DNA of 64,000 nucleotides from Zonotrichia leucophrys gambelii (Eukaryota; Chordata; Aves; Passeriformes; Passerellidae). Location of the stretch: positions 62,001 through 126,000 of the forward strand of contig NW_026992303.1 of assembly GCF_028769735.1 (NCBI RefSeq), given 5' to 3'. Shown piece after piece: positions 57,485 through 64,000 of the stretch; the first letter of the stretch is position 1, and the number at the start of each line of letters is the position of its first letter. The notes under the pieces are model-generated. The model saw nothing but the letters and a program-made list of their open reading frames with translations, did no database searches and was not told the DNA's origin. The position numbers and the translations under genes are program-made.

Positions 57485-58960
57485 GTGTTGCAGTTTGCTC
57501 TGGATTCCTACTCAGGACAATTTTCGGTAGCACGACCCGCTTGCAAATTGTTTGAACAAGATGTTCAATTTACTTTAAAATTAAGAACTGCTCTAAGTAG
57601 ACCTTTAAAAAGGGCTCTAACTGTCTTTACAGATGAGTCCGGGAGGTCCCACAAGTCCGTTATAACTTGGAAGGATCCTCAAACCCAGCAGTGGGAGACG
57701 GACATTGCTGAGGTGGAAGGTTCACCTCAGGTTGCTGAATTGTCTGCGGTTGTTAGGGCTTTTGAAAGGTTCTCAGAACCATTTAATCTGATTACAGACT
57801 CTGCATACATGGCAGGAGTAGTATCCAGAGCAGATCAAGCAATACTGCAAGATGTATCTAACATTGCACTTTTTGAATTGCTCTCAAAACTGGTAAAGTT
57901 AGTCACTCACCGAGAGCAACCCTTTTATGTGATGCATGTCAGGTCACACACTTACTTGCCAGGGTTTATCGCTGAAGGCAACAGAAGGGCAGATGCTCTT
58001 GCTGCGCCTGCAGTGATGGCCACTCTCCCAAATGTTTTTGAACAGGCAAAAATCAGCCACCAGCTTTTCCACCAAAATGCACCTGGCCTGGTTCGCCAGT
58101 TCAACATCACTCGAGAACAGGCCAAAGCGATTGTGGCCACGTGCCCAAATTGCCAACAACATGCACTCCCTACAGTGAGTACAGGAGCAAACCCAAGGGG
58201 ACTGAACAGTTGTGAACTGTGGCAAACAGATGTAACACACATACAGGCTTTTGGACGGCAGAAATATGTCCATGTTAGTGTAGATACCTTTTCTGGAGCG
58301 GTCTATGCTTCTGCCCACACAGGAGAATCATCTATTGATGCTATTAAGCACCTCTTACAGGCTTTTTCTTTCATGGGCATCCCCAAGGAGCTGAAAACTG
58401 ATAATGGGCCCGCTTATAAATCCAAGGAATTTGGGAGCTTCCTGCAGCAATGGGGAGTAGAGCATAAAACTGGCATCCCCTACTCCCCTACAGGTCAAGC
58501 CATTGTAGAAAGAACTCACTGTGATATTAAAAGGGTCCTGGACCAGCAACAACAGGTTCTGAAGGTAGAACCTCCCCACATCCGGTTATCCAGGGCACTA
58601 TTCACAATCAATTTTCTGAATTGTTCTTTTGACAGCCTGAATCCACCCATCCTACGCCACTTTGGGGGGAGCAGTCACAGGTTGATAAAAGAAAAACCTC
58701 TGGTTTTAGTAAAAGACCCTGAGACTTGGAAAATGGTGGGACCTTACAAATTGGTTACTTGGGGACGTGGATACGCCTGTGTGTCCACCCCCTCTGGTTT
58801 AAGGTGGGTTCATTCCAAATGGGTAAAGCCCTATGTTCCCAAAGTCTCAGAGAAATCTGCAGAAGCACCCCAGGTTGCTCACGCTGCCTGGAGAAGAAAA
58901 CGCTGCACACGTTCTCTGGAGGAAATTCCATTTAAGCCTCCAATCTGGAATAGTTTGTAA
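57485..58960 (+). pseudogene. pol: pol continued: RNase H and integrase
   Basis: It has the same frame as the preceding part, separated only by TAA 57482. RNase H carboxylates are D 57632 (TDESG), E 57737, D 57797 (TDSAY) and D 57992 (RADAL). Integrase has an N-terminal HHCC zinc domain (about 58050-58170, CPNCQ at its end), then D 58229 (TDVTH), D 58400 (TDNG) and E 58508 (VERTH), with 35 residues between the last two, the DD35E arrangement. A C-terminal DNA-binding domain with GPYKLV..GRGYACV follows. No stop occurs inside, so the catalytic set looks conserved. No ATG starts it; it is not a separate gene. Confidence 0.92.
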
Positions 58961-59027
58961 TATATGTCTGTCTCAAGTTCCTTGTACCAGTTTAGATCCC
59001 ACTGTTCGTGTGAAGCCTCGAGATGCC

Positions 59028-59439
59028 ATGAGACCGAGCCTGCTTCTCGTCCTACTCGTGATCATCCCACCTGCGATCTCCTACCGCAGCCCAAACCACA
59101 TATGGACTGCCTTGACAAAGGCTCTCAGACATCAACAGAGAAACTGACAACGGGCTGAATGGACTTTTCAATGGCTGGGGACTCTCGGGCTGGTTGGGAT
59201 CTATTCTGAAAACTGTAATTTTAGTGCTGTTTATTTTAGTTGTAGTTATTGTAGTTTTTAGCATTGTTTTTGGAGTAATCAGACGCATGGTTCTCAAGTT
59301 AATCTCAAGCTCATCTCCCCCTCCTGAGGTCTACCATTTGGAAGCCCTCAGTGCTCCAGTGGATGACCTGGAAGCCTCAGCAGAATCATTCTGCACCATA
59401 AACACAGTCCTCTTCTTTTTAAACAAAACTAGGGGGAGA
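59028..59439 (+). pseudogene. env: env remnant: signal peptide and transmembrane tail only
   Basis: ATG 59028 opens a hydrophobic leader (MRPSLLLVLLVIIPPA) of signal-peptide type that ends in a stop at 59145-59147. In another frame, 59194-59330 encodes a strongly hydrophobic helix (ILVLFILVVVIVVF) and a basic RR stop-transfer, like the membrane anchor of an envelope glycoprotein. Surface subunit, fusion peptide and ectodomain are absent: only about 50 bp separate the two parts. This is an internal deletion, not just decay. Confidence 0.75.
59430..59439 (+). other. provirus polypurine tract
   Basis: TAGGGGGAGA directly precedes the TG of the 3' LTR. Confidence 0.88.
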
Positions 59440-59933
59440 TGTTGTGGTGTGTTGCAATATCCTGTTTTACCTTCTCCCTTCCCCCTCGCCCCTCGCTGAG
59501 TGTGCCCTGTCAATCAGGCTAACATACCAGCAAGGCGTCGTGTGATAGGTGTCCCTAGTCCCTTGAGACCCTGCCCCTTCACCTGGTTGGTGGCTCACCT
59601 GTCCCCTCCCCTTCCCCTGTCCTGAGCTTAAAATGTTAATGAGACCATGCGGCCTTATTCTGTTAGCAGCAGTGGCCCAGTGCAGACATCTCTGTACCAA
59701 TGGAATAAACATCTGGCAACCTTCTAGCAGAATCCACTCTCTTTCTCTCCACTATCGCCAGAAGCTCTCTCTCCTGAGGAGAACGGAGTCCTGTCTTGTG
59801 CCCCGCTGCACTCTGCCGCCAGCCAAGGTATCTCTGGGGTAAAACACCACAGTGCTGTCTTTGGCCCAGCAGCGAGGGTCAGAACTGGCCTAGGCACCAT
59901 CTAACTGGTTATATTGGGATTCATATTCCAATA
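59440..59933 (+). mobile_element. provirus 3' LTR
   Basis: It is 494 bp and identical to the 5' LTR except at three sites. AATAAA lies near 59704. It ends TTCCAATA and is followed by CTGCCC. Confidence 0.95.
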
Positions 59934-60400
59934 CTGCCCTGCACCTCTGTCCCTGCAGGTTGTCGGCATCCCCCAGCTGCCCCACCTTGCTGGGCCCTTC
60001 CTTTGCTGACAGCTCTGCCTCCTGCCTGCCTCTGCCTGCCCACACAAAGCCTTGGGCTGACCCAGACTCCTTCTGGGGGATGTGTTGCACCACAGCCCTG
60101 CCCTGGGAGGGAAATTCCTTTCTCTTTGGGTCCTGTCTGGCCCTCCCTATCTGCCCTTTGCATTAATTCTTTCTTTCTCTGTCTGTTCTCTACTATATCA
60201 AAAGGATCCACCACCTCTGAAACCACCATTCAGTCCCTTCCAGGGCTCTCCTCTACTGTCCTCAGTCCCCACTCAACTGAGCACAGAGCTCCTCTGTCCC
60301 TGTACAGTGTTCATGTGCTTGAGGCCTCCAAACCCTACCTTGGGAGATATCTGGGCCCTCTCCAAGGTATTGGCAAATGAAAACATTCTGCTCATAGTCT
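59934..60400 (+). repeat. repeat module R, copy 3, part after the provirus
   Basis: It continues the module broken at 50638: GCATCCCCCAGCTGCCCCAC and AGCCTTGGGCTGACCCAGAC match the copies at 30540 and 63250. It leads into the ~185-bp satellite. Confidence 0.8.
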
Positions 60401-60439
60401 AAGAAAATCACCTCAGGAAAACACCAGTCAGACCTGTGT

Positions 60440-61790
60440 GTCCTGGCTACTTTTGCCTTGGAGCAATCCTTGGATAGATGGAATTTTTTAGGCTGAATTT
60501 CAGTTTTGCCCATGGGCACTTTGATGTGAACAACAATTCTCTTCCATTGGAAGGAAACTGAGGCCCAGTGTTTCAGGGGCAGATGAGCAGCAGCTACCAA
60601 GGGCCAAGGTGAGCCAGACCTTTCTGGAATTGCAGCTTGTGCCTGAGAGAAATCCTTGGATACACAGAATTTGGGAAGTAGAATACAAGTTTTGGCCACT
60701 GGTCCCTTGATGAAAAGGCCATTTCTTTTCCATCTGAAGGAAAGCCGAGAGCCCCAGGGTTTGATGGTAGATGAGAAGCAGCCCCTGGGAGGCCAAGCCA
60801 GCCAAACTTGTCTCTCCTGGCAGCTTTTGCTAGGGAGCTATCCTTGGATATATGAAATTTATATTTATATTTATGTGGGGCCAAATCTCAAATTTGGCCA
60901 TGGCCCCTGGATGAGGAGACTGTTCTATTTCCATCACAAGGAAGGCAGAGAGCCCCAGTGTTTCAGGGGTAGATGACAGGTGGCCATCAGACCCCACAAT
61001 GCTAGCGAGAGCTGGCAGGTTTTGTCTGGGAGAAACCCTTCATATAGTGAATATTTTAGGAGGAGTAGCAATTTTGGCTGTGGAGGAATAAGAAGATTCT
61101 TTCCCATAGGAAGGAAAGCACAGAACCCCAGTGCTTCAGGGGCTGATGAACTGCAGGCACCAGAGACCAAGACCAGCCAGGCCTTTCTGTAATGGCAGCT
61201 TTTGTGTAGGAGCAATCATTGGACATAAGACTTTTGAAGGTGGAATCCCAATTTTAGCCATGGGCACCTGGAGAAGAAGGATGGTTCTTTTCCCTTAGGA
61301 TGGAAAGGGCAGAGCTCCAGTGTTTCAGGGCAGAGTTCAGGCAACCACCAGAAGCCAAGGCCAGCACAACCTGTCTGTACTGGGAGATCTTGTCAGGGAG
61401 AAAAAACCTTTGAATGTAGGAATTTTGGAGGACAAGTACCAGTTTTGGCCATGGGTGCCTGCGCAGGAGGGACAGTTCTTTTCCATAGGAAGGAAAGCAC
61501 AGAGCCTCACTGTTTGAAGGCAGGTGAGAGCCAGCCCTCAGGAAGACAAGGTCAGCCAGACATGTAGGTAATGGCAGCTTTTATGTGGGAGAAATCCCTG
61601 GATATTGGGAATTTTGGAGGGGGAATCCCATTTTGGCCACGGATGTTTGAATGAGAAAGGCAGTTCTTTTCCATTTGAAGGAACGCCCAGACCCCAGGGT
61701 TTCAGGGGTACATGAGAAGAGACCCTCGACATGCCAAGGGCTGTTGCACCAGTCAGGCCAAGCAAAACCTGTTCCCTGGGATACATGGGG
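60440..61790 (+). repeat. ~185-bp satellite, longest array
   Basis: Phrases like AATCCTTGGATATA occur near 60468, 60651, 60839, 61034, 61217, 61403 and 61590, a period of 183-195 bp over about seven units. Each unit has GGAATTTTGGAGG, TTTTGGCCATGGG, TTTCCATAGGAAGGAAAGC and AGTGTTTCAGGGGCAGATGA. Open frames are unrelated between units. Confidence 0.9.
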
Positions 61791-62900
61791 CCCTGCAGTG
61801 TCACAGTGGTGGTGTGATATTGGATCCTTGGTTCCATGAGGCCCAGATGTGTCACTCTGGCCTCTTGTTTCCATAGGGCTCCATAGTGTCACAATGGTCC
61901 CTTGCTTCCATGAGGCCTTGCAGTGCCACAGGGGTCTTGTTGGTGCTGCAGTGTCACAATGGAGCCTTGGTTCCATGGGGACTCACAATGTTGGAAGGGT
62001 CTCCTTGGTTCCGTGAGGCCCTGCAGCGCCCCTTGATCCAACGAGGCCTCCAAGTGTCATCATGGCCTCCGGGATTCCATGAGGCCCTGCAATGTCCCAA
62101 TGGACTTTTGGTTCCATGGGGTCCTGCACTGTTCATGGATCCTTAGTTCCATGGGGCCCTGGAGTGTCACAATGGCCTCCTTGGTTCCATGGTGTGACAC
62201 AGTGTGACAACTGCACCTTGGCCTGCCAAGATCCCACAGTGTCACAATGGTTCCTTGTTTCCATTAGGCCTGTAGTGTCACAATGGTCTTCATGATTCGA
62301 TGTGGTCTTGCAGTGTCAAAACAGACCACTGGTTTCATGGAGCCCCACAGTGTCACTATGGTCCCCTTGGCTCCACAAGTCTCTGAAGTGCCACAATGGC
62401 CCTTTGGTTTCTCAAGGCCACCAAGTGTAAAAATGGCCTCCATGGTTCCATGAGGCAACAGAGTTTAACAAGGGACCCTTGGTTCCATCAGGCCTTGCTG
62501 TGTCACAATGGACTTGTGGTTCCATGAGCTTTCAAACTGCCAGCAGCAGTCTCCTTGGTTCTGCAGTGTCACCATGGACCCTTTGTTCCATGAGGTTCTG
62601 CAGTAGAACATGGTCACCTTGGTTCCGTGAGGTTCTGCAGTGTCACAATGGACTCATGGTTCCACCAGGCCTTGCTGTGTGACAATGGCCCCTTGGTTCC
62701 AAGAGGTTTCTCAGGGTCACAATGGTCTCCTTGGATCCGCAGTATCACAATGGACCATTGGTTCAATGTGGCCCCAATGTGCCAAAATGGATTTTGGTTC
62801 CATGGGGTTCTGCTGTGTCACAATGGACCCTTTTTTCCATGGAGTTCCACAGTGTCACAGCTGACTCCTTGGGTCTGTGAGGCCCCGCTGTCACCAAATC
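61791..62900 (+). repeat. ~40-bp tandem repeat, long array
   Basis: Units TGCAGTGTCACAATGG followed by TCCTTGGTTCCATGAGGCC occur at about 37-45 bp over some 26 copies, in the same orientation as 28420-29270. The satellite-to-repeat junction is abrupt and mirrors that near 34665-34740. Confidence 0.9.
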
Positions 62901-63239
62901 TCTGAAATATCAGAATAAGGCTCCTGAACACTAAGTTGGTCTTTATGAGGGCATCATTTATTCAGGTCTTAGGTGCAACATGGGATAACTTCTAAACTTA
63001 CATGGACACAAGATTCTAGCAGGCTGTTGCTTATATACAGTCCCTAAATGTGAATTACAATTTACCCATTTCCATAAAACCCATTCCAAGTTCCCAGATT
63101 CAGTCCCTGTTTCTCTATCCCTGCACCCTTGAGCCAGATGTTGTCTACTTTTCTTCCAACCATTCTTGCTGGGAAAGCAGCCCCTGCATGCCTTGTTCCT
63201 GTGCTGAAAGATCACAGGCAGGGCAAAAATGGAATAAAC
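62901..63239. other. unassigned linker
   Basis: This A/T-rich stretch lies between the ~40-bp repeat and module R. No coding or repeat content is recognised. Confidence 0.4.
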
Positions 63240-63990
63240 CCTTTTGGTATTAGCCCAAGGCTTTGTGTGGGCAAGCAGAGGCAGGCAGGAGGCAGAGCTG
63301 TCAGCAAAGGAAGGGCCCAGCAAGGTGGGGCAGCCGGGGGATGCCGACAGCCAGCTGGGACAGAGGCGCAGGGCAGGGACACCGTGGGACAGCCTGGGCT
63401 GCACAGGGCACAGGGATGGGCAGCAGCTGCAAGACAGCCCTGCCAGAGCCAACTTGGGCAGCACTTTGGCCATGGCTGCTGGCCCTGGGCCTGAGGCAGG
63501 AGCAGGAGACAAGTGACCCTTGCAGGCTTGGGGCCTCATTGCCTCCTTGTCCCTGCTCAGCAGCCTGGCAGGGGCCGCCCCATGCTCCTGCCCTTGCCAT
63601 TGCCCATCCCCACATGCCAGTGCCCATCCCGGGAAGAGCCCTGAGCAAGGAGGGAGGGACAGGATCTGCCTGGCCGGGGGCTGGGGCTCAGGCCTTGGCC
63701 CTTTGCATTCCTCAAACTCATCCAGCTTTGCTCAGCACCAGAGACACCTTTGCCTTGTTTGTCCCCAGCTGTCATCACTGCCTCCAGTGTTCTGCTCTAA
63801 CTGGAACCTGGGGACACTTTCTCAGTCATGTCCCTCAGTGGGACCCATAACAACTTCAAGAAAGTTTAGAGTTTCAATTTAATTTTGAGTTCTTGAGAAG
63901 TTTTTTGAACACTCTCTCAGGGACTGAGTCTGATGTAAACAACATCAAAGCCCTGTGAGAATCATTTAACTTTTCCTAGTCCAGTTATGG
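63240..63990 (-). repeat. repeat module R, copy 4 (inverted, without provirus)
   Basis: It is the reverse complement of 49860-50638 joined to 59934-60060. At 63371-63376 the hexamer GGGCAG (inverse of CTGCCC) occurs once in uninterrupted sequence, which is the pre-insertion state of the provirus site. Confidence 0.88.
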
Positions 63991-64000
63991 AGAAAGATTT

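Larger units (their letters stand above)
50639..59933 (+). mobile_element. endogenous retrovirus, near full-length provirus
   Basis: It is flanked by 494-bp LTRs and a CTGCCC target duplication. The order is LTR, primer-binding site, leader, gag, pro-pol, env remnant, polypurine tract, LTR. The single zinc knuckle, the A-AAA-AAC shift site at the gag end, the dUTPase-like segment before protease and the 6-bp duplication point to a beta-like (ERVK-type) element. It is disabled by an LTR inserted in gag, two nonsense codons in pro-pol and loss of most of env. The LTRs differ at only three positions. Confidence 0.95.

Overview
The window looks like nuclear DNA of a songbird (passerine). The reasons are several CR1 LINE fragments, an avian-type olfactory receptor of the OR14 kind, a maestro heat-like repeat (MROH) gene, and endogenous retroviruses (ERVs) with their LTRs. 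Nothing prokaryotic is present. The chromosome cannot be read from the sequence; the density of inverted, repeat-built DNA would suit a W, microchromosome or subtelomeric segment, but that is inference.

Layout. 1-5.3 kb: a CR1 fragment and a degenerate ~130-bp satellite. 5.3-11.3 kb: a GC-rich, CpG-rich promoter region and an MROH gene with 15 coding exons and compact GT-AG introns, whose frame stays open throughout. A relic that looks like its first exon recurs at 11.86 kb. 11.9-18.9 kb: mostly unrecognised DNA with microsatellites, a cluster of RFX X-box-like motifs and CR1 ends. 18.9-42.3 kb: a large interrupted inverted repeat, left arm about 18.9-30.9 kb and right arm about 35.6-42.3 kb. 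A tandem three-LTR element (21205-25885) is inserted in the left arm and a solo LTR (37978-38368) in the right arm. The arms and the 4.6-kb spacer carry four satellite families. 42.3-46.9 kb: CR1 pieces, a probable solo LTR and satellite. 47.0-47.9 kb: an intact single-exon olfactory receptor on the minus strand. 49.9-64 kb: a second, smaller inverted pair, whose left copy is split by a nearly complete provirus (50639-59933) with gag, pro-pol, an env remnant and almost identical LTRs. A second LTR is nested inside its gag.

Only two host genes are well supported, MROH-like and OR14-like; they are functionally unrelated. The main interest is architecture. Three separate LTR insertions each sit in one copy of an inverted duplication while the other copy, in the same window, keeps the unoccupied site. 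This orders the events: duplication and inversion first, then LTR insertion, then nested insertion. The three-LTR element has two 1.8-kb internal units with no gag or pol, so it is a tandem non-autonomous element.
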